Source of the DNA: JBMNOI01 sp050942995
GTDB taxonomy: Bacteria > Chloroflexota > Anaerolineae > UBA1429
DNA length: 20,983 nucleotides
NCBI GenBank assembly: GCA_050942995.1
Contig: JBMNOI010000065.1
Coordinates: forward strand, 1-20,983
Direction: 5' to 3'
How positions within the stretch are numbered: the first letter of the stretch is position 1; the number at the start of each line of letters is the position of its first letter. This document shows positions 14,433-20,983 of the stretch, one piece after another. The translations under genes and the position numbers were made by a program. The notes under the pieces are model-generated. The model ran no database searches. It saw only the letters and a program-made list of their open reading frames with translations, and was not told the DNA's origin.

Positions 14433-15992
14433 CTATTCCCACTCGATGGTCGCCGGCGGTTTGCTCGATATATCGTACACGACACGATTCACGCCGGCCA
14501 CTTCGTTCACGATGCGATTCGAGATGCGCGCCAGCACATCGTAGGGGATGCGTGCCCAGTCGGCCGTCATGCCGTCCTGACTGGTTACCGCCCGCACCGC
14601 CACCACATTGGCATAGGTGCGCCCATCGCCCATAACGCCCACACTGCGCAGGGGGGTCAGAACGGCGAAATACTGCCAGATGTCTCGCCCCAATCCGGCG
14701 GCCACGATCTCCTGCCGCACGATGGCGTCGGCCTCTTGCAGAACGGCCACGCGCTCCTCGGTGATCTCGCCGATAATCCGCACCGCCAGCCCCGGGCCGG
14801 GGAACGGCGGGCGATAGACCATCTCCTCCGGCAGGCCCAGAGCCATGCCCACCTCGCGCACCTCATCTTTGAACAGGTAACGCAACGGCTCGATGAGCTG
14901 CATGCGCATGTTCTCAGGCAACCCGCCCACATTGTGGTGCGTCTTGATGCGCGCCGCCGACTTGGTATCGGGCGTGGCGCTTTCGATCACATCGGGGTAC
15001 AGAGTGCCCTGCGCCAGGAAATCAACCTGTCCCAGCCTGGACGCCTCCTGCTCGAATATCTCGATGAATTTACGACCGATGATGATGCGCTTTTCTTCAG
15101 GGTCTGTCACTCCGGCCAGCGCATCGAGGAACTGGCGGCTGGCGTCGACATAGATCACCTGGCCTTCCAGATAGCGCTCGAACCGCTCGATATTCTCTTC
15201 GGCCTCGTGTTGACGCAAGAGGCCGTTATTGACGAAAATTGCCGTCAATTGTTCACCCACGGCGCGTGATATCAGCGTGGCCACCACCGTCGAATCGACC
15301 CCGCCGGACACGGCACAGATGACCTTGCCGTCACCGACCTGTCGTCGGATGGCCTCGATGCTCTCCTCGATAAACGAGCCCGGCGTCCAATCGGCGCGGC
15401 AGCCACATATCCGGGTACAGAAATTGCATAGAATCTCCTGGCCACGGGAGGTGTGCACAACCTCGGGGTGAAACTGGATCCCATAAATCCCGTGTGATTC
15501 ATCGGCCATGGCCGCCACGGGCGCGTTGTCACTGTGCGCAATCACATGGAACCCCGGCGACACGACCTGCGTGTGATCGCCATGGCTCATCCACACATCC
15601 AGGGGAGAATCCAGTCCGGCAAAAAGAGGCGAGTCGGCCCGATCGATCACGACACGAGTAGACCCGTACTCACGGGCATCTGCAGGCGCCACCCGACCGC
15701 CAAAATGGTGGGTCAGAAGGTGCATCCCGTAGCAGATACCGAGGATGGGCACGCCTCTCTCCAGAATATGGGGCAACAAGCCGGGCGCGCCGGCATCGTA
15801 TACACTGTTCGGCCCGCCGGAGAGGATGATTCCCTGAGGGTTCACCATGTCCAGCGTTTCGGGAGAGGCATCCCAGGGTAACATCTCACAGTAGATGCGA
15901 CACTCGCGTATCCTGCGGGTAATGAGCTGGCTGTACTGGGAGCCGTAATCAAGGACGACAATGGTATCGCGATGGTTCGAATGTGGATCCAA
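14433..15992 (-). CDS. guaA: GMP synthase (glutamine-hydrolysing)
   Basis: GuaA aminates XMP to GMP using glutamine and ATP, the last step of guanine nucleotide synthesis. The 519-residue protein has a class I amidotransferase domain: IVVLDYGSQYSQLI, the nucleophile C87 in GICYGMH, and H175/E177 in FHPEV. Next comes the ATP-pyrophosphatase P-loop AVSGGVDST, followed by TLYPDVIES, KTHHNVGGLP and the C-terminal dimerisation domain ending PPATIEWE. No ATG is available in frame near the start. The frame is open to a TTG at 16025, but TTG 15992 is preferred because it gives the usual short N-terminus and has AAGGG about 7 nt upstream. Start confidence is moderate; function is certain. Confidence 0.96.
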   Translation of the reverse strand: MDPHSNHRDTIVVLDYGSQYSQLITRRIRECRIYCEMLPWDASPETLDMVNPQGIILSGGPNSVYDAGAPGLLPHILERGVPILGICYGMHLLTHHFGGRVAPADAREYGSTRVVIDRADSPLFAGLDSPLDVWMSHGDHTQVVSPGFHVIAHSDNAPVAAMADESHGIYGIQFHPEVVHTSRGQEILCNFCTRICGCRADWTPGSFIEESIEAIRRQVGDGKVICAVSGGVDSTVVATLISRAVGEQLTAIFVNNGLLRQHEAEENIERFERYLEGQVIYVDASRQFLDALAGVTDPEEKRIIIGRKFIEIFEQEASRLGQVDFLAQGTLYPDVIESATPDTKSAARIKTHHNVGGLPENMRMQLIEPLRYLFKDEVREVGMALGLPEEMVYRPPFPGPGLAVRIIGEITEERVAVLQEADAIVRQEIVAAGLGRDIWQYFAVLTPLRSVGVMGDGRTYANVVAVRAVTSQDGMTADWARIPYDVLARISNRIVNEVAGVNRVVYDISSKPPATIEWE

Positions 15993-16104
15993 CCTGAAAC
16001 CCTTCCCATGATCTCGGAGGAGCAAATCCGACCGGCGGCGAAATGCTTCGCATCATCCCGGCGCTCTGCATCCTTTGCCCGGCGTGACCTTTAATTATGA
16101 GAAG

Positions 16105-16133
16105 ATTATAGGGCGAACAGCGTTCCGGCGCAA
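16105..16133 (-). promoter_or_regulatory. Candidate sigma-70 promoter for guaA
   Basis: On the - strand a perfect TATAAT (16105-16110) lies 17 bp from TTGCGC (16128-16133). The predicted transcript start near 16098 gives a leader of about 105 nt. The -35 end overlaps the first copy of the 66-bp repeat. Confidence 0.5.
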
Positions 16134-16263
16134 GTAACGGCCGAGTTCGGCATCCCCTTCCACCGACATCACCTGCATTACCTTCTGAAGATAACGAAAG
16201 TAACGACCGAAATCGACATTACCTTCCAAAGGTGGCAAGGCAGCGACCTTCGGAAGGTGGTTG
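16132..16263. repeat. Imperfect 66-bp tandem duplication with dyads
   Basis: Copy 1 (16132-16197) and copy 2 (16198-16263) start with the same AAGTAACG, share 25 of their first 31 bases including CCTTCCA, and both carry an ACCTTC-N-GAAG element at the same offset (16180 and 16246). The second is the perfect dyad ACCTTCGGAAGGT; a third ACCTT...AAGGT dyad lies at 16221-16233. No convincing reading frame covers it. It lies between the divergent guaA and HAD-like promoters, so operator sites are the likeliest role. The rest of the gene-free stretch from 15993 to 16435 holds only the two promoter candidates and leader sequence. Confidence 0.75.
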
Positions 16264-16306
16264 ATGGCGAGGCGCGAGCCCCCGGCGCAGGGCTATGCGC
16301 CTCACA

Positions 16307-16335
16307 TTGACAAAAGGGTTCCTCTCCTATAAGAT
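16307..16335 (+). promoter_or_regulatory. Candidate sigma-70 promoter for the HAD-like gene
   Basis: A perfect TTGACA (16307-16312) is followed by TATAAG (16328, 15-bp spacer) or the overlapping TAAGAT (16330, 17-bp spacer). A start near 16342 would give a leader of about 95 nt. It lies just after the tandem duplication. Confidence 0.6.
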
Positions 16336-16435
16336 GGCGACACATCCACCCGACAGGTTCACCCCTTGATTTCTGATATCGTCCATGCACGCACCAGGGT
16401 GCGCCGAACCCGGCATGGGGCAAGCGAAAGAGGAT

Positions 16436-17380
16436 ATGAAAGCCGTATTCGTTCACAAGAACTGTGTGCTGCGAGATAGCCGCGTCGACCCTGAGAGCCC
16501 TCCCGACGGCTGGCGATTGGTGCCGGCAACCCTGGAGGCCATGCGCCTGCTGGCAACTGACAATACCCTCGTGTTCTTGTACGGTCGTACCCGTGAACCG
16601 ATGGGCACCAAAGGCGAGCAGGGACACGATCCGGCTTTCGACGCGCTGGTCAGTCAGATCAAAGCCGGCGGCGGCCGTGTGGACGGAACGATCGCCTGTC
16701 CGCACGATTCCGAGATGAACTGTCACTGCTGGGGTGATTTCCCCGGTATCCTTTGGGTGCCCGCCAACCAGTTCGGCCTGCATCTGGAAGACTGCTATGT
16801 GCTGGCCGATAACGAGCAGAACGTCAACACGGCTTATGCTGCCGGGGCGCGTCCTCTGGTCGTGCTGTGTGGCCGGACCATCGGCGAGATCTTTGGCGAC
16901 CGCCCGAGTCATAAAGATTATCCGATTGCAGTCGACATGACCACCGCGGTAGGATATATCGGCGTGGAGGAGGACATTGCCGAACAGATCGGCCAATCGC
17001 GCAATCCGGCGCCGGCTCTTCCTCCGGAAGAAGAGTTGTTGCACGATCCAGAGGTGCTGCCGCGACTGACGTTGACCTCAGAGCTGGCCGAGGGGCTGCA
17101 CGCCAACCTGCTCAAGACCCGATTCGAGCTGCGCGACATCGGCCGCTGGCTGACCTTTTTCGTTATGGGCGCCGTGGGGCTGAGCCTGGGCATTGCCTAC
17201 CTGCTCACCCATCTTTATCGCGTGGCTCCCTTCCCGGAATATGCCTACTATATCACCTTACAGTTCATCCCCCGCCCTGTACGAGGGGCGCTGTTTATCA
17301 TCTGGGGGGTCGGGATTCTGGTTCTGGCAGTGCGCAGCTTTTATCGATCCAACAAGCTGCATCAGGCTGAAAGCAAGTAA
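16436..17380 (+). CDS. HAD/GmhB-like pseudo-phosphatase with C-terminal TM pair
   Basis: The protein has 314 residues from ATG 16436, preceded by AAAGAGG; the upstream in-frame ATG at 16385 adds 17 residues that do not look family-like. Residues 1-190 follow the order of histidinol-phosphate/heptose-bisphosphate phosphatases (HisB-N/GmhB). The nucleophile motif FLDRDG is replaced by FVHKNC (H7, N9, C10), so both catalytic Asp are gone. The Zn-type motif C88-x-H90-x5-C96-x-C98 is kept, as is a VLADNEQNVNTAYAAGARP segment with one Asp left. TM segments lie near 240-262 and 284-302, with a short charged tail. A catalytic phosphatase role is therefore unlikely; a zinc-stabilised binding or sensing role is inferred. 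It is a single-gene unit with its own promoter and terminator. Confidence 0.75.
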   Translation: MKAVFVHKNCVLRDSRVDPESPPDGWRLVPATLEAMRLLATDNTLVFLYGRTREPMGTKGEQGHDPAFDALVSQIKAGGGRVDGTIACPHDSEMNCHCWGDFPGILWVPANQFGLHLEDCYVLADNEQNVNTAYAAGARPLVVLCGRTIGEIFGDRPSHKDYPIAVDMTTAVGYIGVEEDIAEQIGQSRNPAPALPPEEELLHDPEVLPRLTLTSELAEGLHANLLKTRFELRDIGRWLTFFVMGAVGLSLGIAYLLTHLYRVAPFPEYAYYITLQFIPRPVRGALFIIWGVGILVLAVRSFYRSNKLHQAESK

Positions 17381-17383
17381 CCC

Positions 17384-17417
17384 AAAAAGGGCCGCCCCGA
17401 TAAGGGCGGCCCTTTTT
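17384..17417. terminator. Bidirectional intrinsic terminator
   Basis: A perfect 14-bp stem (AAAAAGGGCCGCCC / GGGCGGCCCTTTTT) with a 6-base loop starts 3 nt after the HAD-like stop. A- and T-runs flank the GC core, so it can end transcription of the + strand HAD-like gene and of the converging - strand cluster that ends at 17524. Confidence 0.93.
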
Positions 17418-17523
17418 CTTTCACCCGGCCGGGATATGCTCGAAAAGGGTTGTTTATCTCGTAAAGGCTGCGTCTTTCACCGCGGTCACGCCCACAGGTA
17501 ACGACTCGTCCCTCAAATACGTC

Positions 17524-17901
17524 CTAGCGACGGCGCTCTCGCCGGTTGACTCCCGTCAATACGCTCAGTGCAAAACTTACCGCACTGACGACCAGCGCCC
17601 CCCAAAAGGCGGCGCCAAAATCCTGCACAAAGAACCCGATGCCCAGGCTGGCCGCAATCTGACCGGCCAGCCAGAACATGAGCCCGTTGATCACCAGAGT
17701 AAAGATCCCCAGGCTCAGGATAATCAGCGGGCAGGTGAGCAGTTTGATGAGCGGTGCGATCAGGGCGTTCACCAACCCCAGGATCAGCGCCATCCACAGA
17801 AACACGCCCACCCCGTTCGTTGCCGAGATCCCGGGAACGAAGAACATGGCCGCATACACGGCAACGGCGTTGATGAGCCAGCGAAGTATCAGCCTGCGCA
17901 T
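17524..17901 (-). CDS. YvlD-type membrane protein (phage holin family 4 superfamily, DUF360)
   Basis: The protein has 125 residues, four hydrophobic helices and the family segments LRWLINAVAVYAA, VPGI, ALILGLVNALIAPLIKLLTCPL and LVINGLMFWLAG. The family is named after holins, but chromosomal YvlD proteins are not lytic; in Bacillus subtilis yvlD sits with yvlB and the stress regulator yvlC. The same association recurs here: DUF4097 and SHOCT-like genes lie just upstream. AAGGGGAGG is almost adjacent to ATG 17901, and the gap to the preceding gene is 34 nt. A role in envelope stress response is inferred from that context. Confidence 0.9.
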   Translation of the reverse strand: MRRLILRWLINAVAVYAAMFFVPGISATNGVGVFLWMALILGLVNALIAPLIKLLTCPLIILSLGIFTLVINGLMFWLAGQIAASLGIGFFVQDFGAAFWGALVVSAVSFALSVLTGVNRRERRR

Positions 17902-17935
17902 ACCTCCCCTTTCTTAAAACCGGGGTCGCTCACGA

Positions 17936-18898
17936 TCAGTCCAATGCCCGCAGTCTAGCCAGTCCCTCGGCCACCGTCAACCGTCCCTCTTCGATAGCCC
18001 GCAAGATGGCCATCCTCCGAGCCGCCGGCGAGAGATTTTCGTCCGCATCGGACTCTTCGGGATCAAGGGTAAAGGGCTCAGCCTCTGGTGGCTGCTCCTC
18101 CGAATGCTCCTCGGCCACGGCCTCTTCCACCAGATCGTGCCCCAGCGGGCGGGTGCTACGCGCATACGCGGCGAACGGAGATTCCTCCGGCGGCGCCTCT
18201 TGCTGTGGCGCGGCTCCTTCGTGACGCACAGGGCGCACACGGATATCTCCGCTGGCAGTATGCACCCTCAAAAGGGGGCCGCCGCCGTTGACCCGTGCCT
18301 CCAGCTTGCCCCATCCGCGTCGATCGACCTCGTGGGGCAGATCGGAGTGAAACCCTCCCGAAAGGGTGCTGCTCAGGATGTTCAGCCCCTGAGCCTCCGG
18401 AATGGCCAGCACCAGATCGCCGCTCACGCTGCGCACATGATAATCCCCCTCGGCATCCAGCGAGGCCTCGATGACCAGGTCGCCGCTCACTGTGTCAGCG
18501 CTCAAGCCGAGCAGCCGGGAGTGGCTGAGGATGACATCACCCGACACGCTGCTTACACGAACCATACCGCGCAGGCCACGAGCCTGCAGGTCGCCCGACA
18601 TGGTCTGAACGCTCACCCGTCCGGCGATATCGCGCACATCCAGATCGCCACTGGCGGTGCGTACGGTGAGATCACAGTGGTGTGGCACCCGAACCAGCAG
18701 ATCGGCAGAGCCACCTGCCGAGGCTCGAACCGTCAAACCGTTGCCATCGCGGAAAATACGCACATCGTCCTCGGGGTCGGGAACGGCCACCTCCTCCCGA
18801 TCCCAGCCATGCACCTGGATATCACCGGACGTGGTTTCGATCACGACGACACATTCGTCACCCACTGTGAACGTGCGCCCGTATTCTGACGATGTCAT
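17936..18898 (-). CDS. DUF4097 beta-repeat protein with C-terminal SHOCT-like hairpin
   Basis: The protein has 320 residues. Residues about 15-230 carry eight strand-turn repeats centred on T/S-x-SGD (TTSGDIQV, TASGDLDV, TMSGDLQA, SVSGDVIL, TVSGDLVI, SVSGDLVL, TLSGGFHS, TASGDIRV), the DUF4097 beta-helix or adhesin-like pattern of YvlB-type proteins. A Glu/Pro-rich linker leads to residues 294-320 (RRMAILRAIEEGRLTVAEG then LARLRALD), a SHOCT-like helical hairpin. No signal peptide is seen, so it is probably cytosolic or membrane-associated through YvlD. GAGGAGGG lies 5 nt before ATG 18898. It starts 15 nt after the SHOCT-like gene. Confidence 0.88.
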   Translation of the reverse strand: MTSSEYGRTFTVGDECVVVIETTSGDIQVHGWDREEVAVPDPEDDVRIFRDGNGLTVRASAGGSADLLVRVPHHCDLTVRTASGDLDVRDIAGRVSVQTMSGDLQARGLRGMVRVSSVSGDVILSHSRLLGLSADTVSGDLVIEASLDAEGDYHVRSVSGDLVLAIPEAQGLNILSSTLSGGFHSDLPHEVDRRGWGKLEARVNGGGPLLRVHTASGDIRVRPVRHEGAAPQQEAPPEESPFAAYARSTRPLGHDLVEEAVAEEHSEEQPPEAEPFTLDPEESDADENLSPAARRMAILRAIEEGRLTVAEGLARLRALD

Positions 18899-18913
18899 AA
18901 CGCCCTCCTCAGG

Positions 18914-19291
18914 TTAGTCCACATAGATCTCGACGCGCTCACCCTCGTCACTATCCTCCACATCGATGATCTTGCCGGAGGCTCCCTCTTTGATGGCGTT
19001 GATGATCTCGTCGATGTCGATTCCCGAGATGTCGGGGGCGAACTTGGCGCCCATGCGCATTCCGACGTTCACCAGGCCGATCGGAATGTTTACATTCACC
19101 TTGCTCTTACCGGTCGCCACGTCCGTCACACGCACACGAAACCAACGACGAGGACGATGCCCGGTGTGCTCCCCACCCTCTCGACTTTCGGCCTGATCGA
19201 GGGCCTCCAGCAGGCGGGCGCCCTCGTCGGCGGTGATCTGCCCGTTCTCGATCATCTTGAGAATCTGCATCCTCTCTTCTGTGCTCGGCAT
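18914..19291 (-). CDS. SHOCT-like domain protein (YvlB N-terminal type)
   Basis: The protein has 125 residues from ATG 19291, chosen for GGAGGG 5 nt upstream; the 13 extra codons to 19330 lack such a site. Residues 5-32 (EERMQILKMIENGQITADEG then ARLLEALD) are a clear SHOCT-like helical hairpin. Residues about 47-125 contain RWFRVRVTD, VNVNIPIGLVNVGMRMGAKF and an IDIDEIINAIKEG segment, seen in small proteins that accompany DUF4097. The hairpin is thought to mediate protein-protein contacts; precise function is unknown. The gap of 79 nt to the upstream acetyltransferase may hold a secondary promoter, but none is clear. Confidence 0.85.
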   Translation of the reverse strand: MPSTEERMQILKMIENGQITADEGARLLEALDQAESREGGEHTGHRPRRWFRVRVTDVATGKSKVNVNIPIGLVNVGMRMGAKFAPDISGIDIDEIINAIKEGASGKIIDVEDSDEGERVEIYVD

Positions 19292-19370
19292 GATAACCCT
19301 CCAAGATAGAAGCGACTCGTATCGGCACACTGGACAAGGGCCATACTAACAGCAAACCGAACGATGGGTC

Positions 19371-20351
19371 TTATAGATCCAGCGACATCTGATTTAGCGT
19401 ACGCAGCAGGCGAAAGCCCAACAATCGCAACGCCTCCAACGCCTGGGGATGAGTGGCTGATACATAGCTACGCATCGCGTATCGAGGCACGTTTCGCAAC
19501 AGAGCAAAGAGCCCCTCAGCCAGAGGCAGCTCCCAATGGCCACGATGTTCCGGCAATACATAGGTCTGCAACTCGTGCGGACCGCGTAACATATAGGCCG
19601 TTACGCTCCCGTATGCCACCGGGCGCCCCTCTTCCTCGGCCAGGAGCTCAAACCACTCCTGCCCCCCCATCAGGGTGTGCCACCATTGCTGCAGACGCCA
19701 GCCCAACCCTCGCCGATACGCCCCTCGATGGATCGGCCGCCGCGCGAGCACTTCTTCGGGCGTACTGCGCACGATCAGATTGTACAGACCCGCGCCATCA
19801 CGGGGGCGCACCGCGCGCAAGCCCGGGCGCAACGGTCCCACGCTCACCGGCCAGGCCGACGAGGAGATATCCAGTTCGTGCTGTACATCATAGGTTACAA
19901 AGCCCAATCGACGATACAGACGAATGGCCCCCTCATTGTTCGAGCGCACCTGCAGGAGGATACGCCGCCCGCCTCGCCGACGCACATGCTCGATGGCCAC
20001 GTCCATCAACTGCGCCGCAATGCCCCGGCGACGGTAGTCGGGCAACACAGCGACATTGCTGATGGTCCAGACTTTCGGATCCTTCTCCTGAGTCAGGGTG
20101 ACGTTACCCACCAGGCGGCCGTCCTCTATCCATACATAGCCGCTAAAGAGTGAGGCCACCCGCCCCGCCAAACTGAGCATGGGGCCAAGCAACGCCATCT
20201 GGCGCATATCCTGCACCATCCGGCTGCCCGTAAGCGCCAGCTCCGGCCCGAACGCGACCTCGATGAGAGAGGCCAGTCCGGCCATATCGCGTGTCGGGTT
20301 AAAAGGGCGTATGGGCTCTGGAACCTGTTCCGCCGCAAGCTGTACAACCAT
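19371..20351 (-). CDS. Tandem GNAT N-acetyltransferase
   Basis: The protein has 326 residues. The N-terminal GNAT domain (about 14-170) has the acetyl-CoA loop region VWTISNVAVLPDYRRRGIAAQL and NNEGAIRLYRRLGF. The C-terminal half (about 175-326) repeats the fold more weakly: RAVRPRDGAGLYNLI, RPVAYGSVTAYML, LQTYVLPEHRGHWELPLAEG, HPQALEALRLLGF. Tandem GNATs often have one active domain; here the N-terminal one keeps the better R-R-x-G-I-A motif. The substrate is unknown. ATG 20351 lies 2 nt after the DUF2089 stop, so the two are translationally coupled. Confidence 0.9.
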   Translation of the reverse strand: MVVQLAAEQVPEPIRPFNPTRDMAGLASLIEVAFGPELALTGSRMVQDMRQMALLGPMLSLAGRVASLFSGYVWIEDGRLVGNVTLTQEKDPKVWTISNVAVLPDYRRRGIAAQLMDVAIEHVRRRGGRRILLQVRSNNEGAIRLYRRLGFVTYDVQHELDISSSAWPVSVGPLRPGLRAVRPRDGAGLYNLIVRSTPEEVLARRPIHRGAYRRGLGWRLQQWWHTLMGGQEWFELLAEEEGRPVAYGSVTAYMLRGPHELQTYVLPEHRGHWELPLAEGLFALLRNVPRYAMRSYVSATHPQALEALRLLGFRLLRTLNQMSLDL

Positions 20352-20353
20352 GA

Positions 20354-20728
20354 TTACCGGCCCCTGAGCAACCGGATCGCCTCTTCAGACGAGATCTCCC
20401 CGGCCGCCAGCCGTTCCAGCACGTCATGACGCTGCTCGGTCGAAAGGGCCCCCTCATCGCGCACTTCATAGCCCAGAGCATGAATCACCTCGTGCAGACG
20501 GTTGCGCACTGTAGGGTATGAAATTCCCAACTCTTCTTCCACGCGGTTGATCTTGCCTTCGCAGCGGATAAAGGTCTCGACAAAGGACAGTTGCTCGGCA
20601 GTGAGCTGGTATAGACGCCCGAGGTCAAAGCGTCCGGTAATGCGCGTATCGCATTGGGAGCAATGTAACTCGGTGACCTCCAGCACATCCTGACACACGG
20701 GGCAACGGCCGATTACAGCATGAGCCAT
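20354..20728 (-). CDS. DUF2089 zinc-ribbon/HTH regulator with C-terminal SHOCT-like hairpin
   Basis: The protein has 124 residues. An N-terminal zinc ribbon (C9, C12, C23, C26) is followed by FDLGRLYQLTAEQLSFVETF and a helix-turn-helix (INRVEEELGISYPTVRNRL, about 59-78), the conserved DUF2089 core. Residues 100-124 (RHDVLERLAAGEISSEEAIRLL) are the same SHOCT-like hairpin found in two downstream proteins. This layout fits a DNA-binding regulator of its own operon, as suggested for YvlC/DUF2089 neighbours. GGAGG lies 7 nt before ATG 20728, and a strong promoter lies upstream. Confidence 0.9.
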   Translation of the reverse strand: MAHAVIGRCPVCQDVLEVTELHCSQCDTRITGRFDLGRLYQLTAEQLSFVETFIRCEGKINRVEEELGISYPTVRNRLHEVIHALGYEVRDEGALSTEQRHDVLERLAAGEISSEEAIRLLRGR

Positions 20729-20769
20729 ATGCCTGCCTCCACCTACCTCTCAAGAGGTCAGTAATATCA

Positions 20770-20795
20770 ATTCACTACTTGAATATCATAATTCA
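20770..20795 (-). promoter_or_regulatory. Candidate operator: three phased TGAAT half-sites over the -10 region
   Basis: TGAAT/ATTCA half-sites occur at 20770-20774, 20780-20784 and 20791-20795 in alternating orientation, with centres 10 and 11 bp apart, hence on one face of the helix. They straddle the -10 box of the DUF2089 promoter. Autoregulation by the DUF2089 protein is inferred. Confidence 0.4.
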
Positions 20796-20813
20796 TATAT
20801 TGATTTTTGTCAA
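20785..20813 (-). promoter_or_regulatory. Sigma-70 promoter of the DUF2089-GNAT-SHOCT-DUF4097-yvlD cluster
   Basis: On the - strand TTGACA (20808-20813) and TATGAT (20785-20790) are separated by exactly 17 bp in an AT-rich island within GC-rich DNA. The predicted start near 20778 gives a leader of about 50 nt before ATG 20728. Confidence 0.8.
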
Positions 20814-20983
20814 TAGCCTGTAGGGGAATCATCGTCGAATCGCGATGCCGCCCGGCCGGCCCCGAAAGATGATGATGATTCGGTGTCTGTAGCGCTTCAA
20901 GAATGAGGGCAGAGAGGCCCTTTACCGCCTCTGCATAAAAGGTGTGCGTATCACAACGAGGGGATCAACTTGCAGAGATATTT
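20814..20983. other. Right-edge intergenic sequence, no gene seen
   Basis: No supported reading frame is present. A weak inverted repeat (GCAGAG at 20909-20914 and CTCTGC at 20929-20934) is visible. GAGGGG followed by TTG at 20970 could be the start of a + strand gene running off the window, but too little is left to judge. Confidence 0.4.

Noticed and set aside
15993..16098. Purine riboswitch in the guaA leader
   Set aside because: The leader is long enough, but I could not see the conserved purine-aptamer core or a downstream expression hairpin.
16178..17044. 288-codon - strand frame opposite the HAD-like gene
   Set aside because: The + strand frame has family motifs, promoter, ribosome site and terminator; the - strand frame has none.
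17524..17901. Phage holin or prophage remnant
   Set aside because: The protein belongs to the chromosomal YvlD group and its neighbours are DUF4097/SHOCT-like genes, not phage genes.
20961..20983. Start of a + strand gene at TTG 20970 after GAGGGG
   Set aside because: Only about four codons remain before the edge, with no supporting evidence.

Overview
The window is GC-rich bacterial DNA with tightly packed genes on both strands. Gene content (DUF2207 membrane protein, DUF2089/DUF4097/YvlD cluster, degenerate PP2C fused to a beta-propeller, lipoprotein with a VEG-like domain) suggests an uncultured Chloroflexota (Anaerolineae/Caldilineae-like) genome. That assignment is inferred from protein character, with no marker-gene comparison. 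No rRNA, tRNA, CRISPR array, insertion sequence or phage structural gene is seen.

Region 1 (1-9054, all + strand) reads as one close-packed run. It holds a left-truncated GT4 glycosyltransferase, a WecG/TagA-type glycosyltransferase, a DUF2207 membrane protein, a radical SAM/SPASM enzyme, a coiled-coil protein, a small two-TM zinc-ribbon protein and a secreted lipoprotein metalloprotease. The centre of interest is the pair at 1852-5023. The DUF2207 protein ends in a 51-residue tail of nine His-Ser-Ala-Cys units with 13 Cys. Seven bases later begins a radical SAM enzyme with an N-terminal PqqD-like peptide-recognition domain and a C-terminal SPASM domain. This is the architecture of a RiPP maturase next to its substrate, except that here the putative substrate is the cytosolic tail of a membrane protein rather than a free small peptide.

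Region 2 (8872-15992, - strand) is largely housekeeping. In transcription order it runs guaA (GMP synthase), a PP2C-like/TM/beta-propeller protein, tsaD (tRNA t6A), an alkyltransferase-like (ATL) DNA-repair protein and selA (selenocysteine synthesis). selA converges on the metalloprotease, and the two reading frames overlap tail to tail by 183 bp.

Region 3 (about 15993-16435) is an intergenic region with a guaA promoter candidate, a 66-bp imperfect tandem duplication carrying dyads, and a good promoter for the next + strand gene. That gene (16436-17380) is a HAD/GmhB-like protein that has lost both catalytic aspartates, kept the Cys/His zinc-type motif and gained two C-terminal TM helices. 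A perfect bidirectional terminator follows it.

Region 4 (17524-20728, - strand) is an envelope-stress-like cluster: DUF2089 zinc-ribbon/HTH regulator, tandem-GNAT acetyltransferase, SHOCT-like small protein, DUF4097 beta-repeat protein and a YvlD-type membrane protein. It is driven by a near-consensus sigma-70 promoter overlaid by phased half-sites. Three of its proteins carry the same short SHOCT-like helical hairpin.
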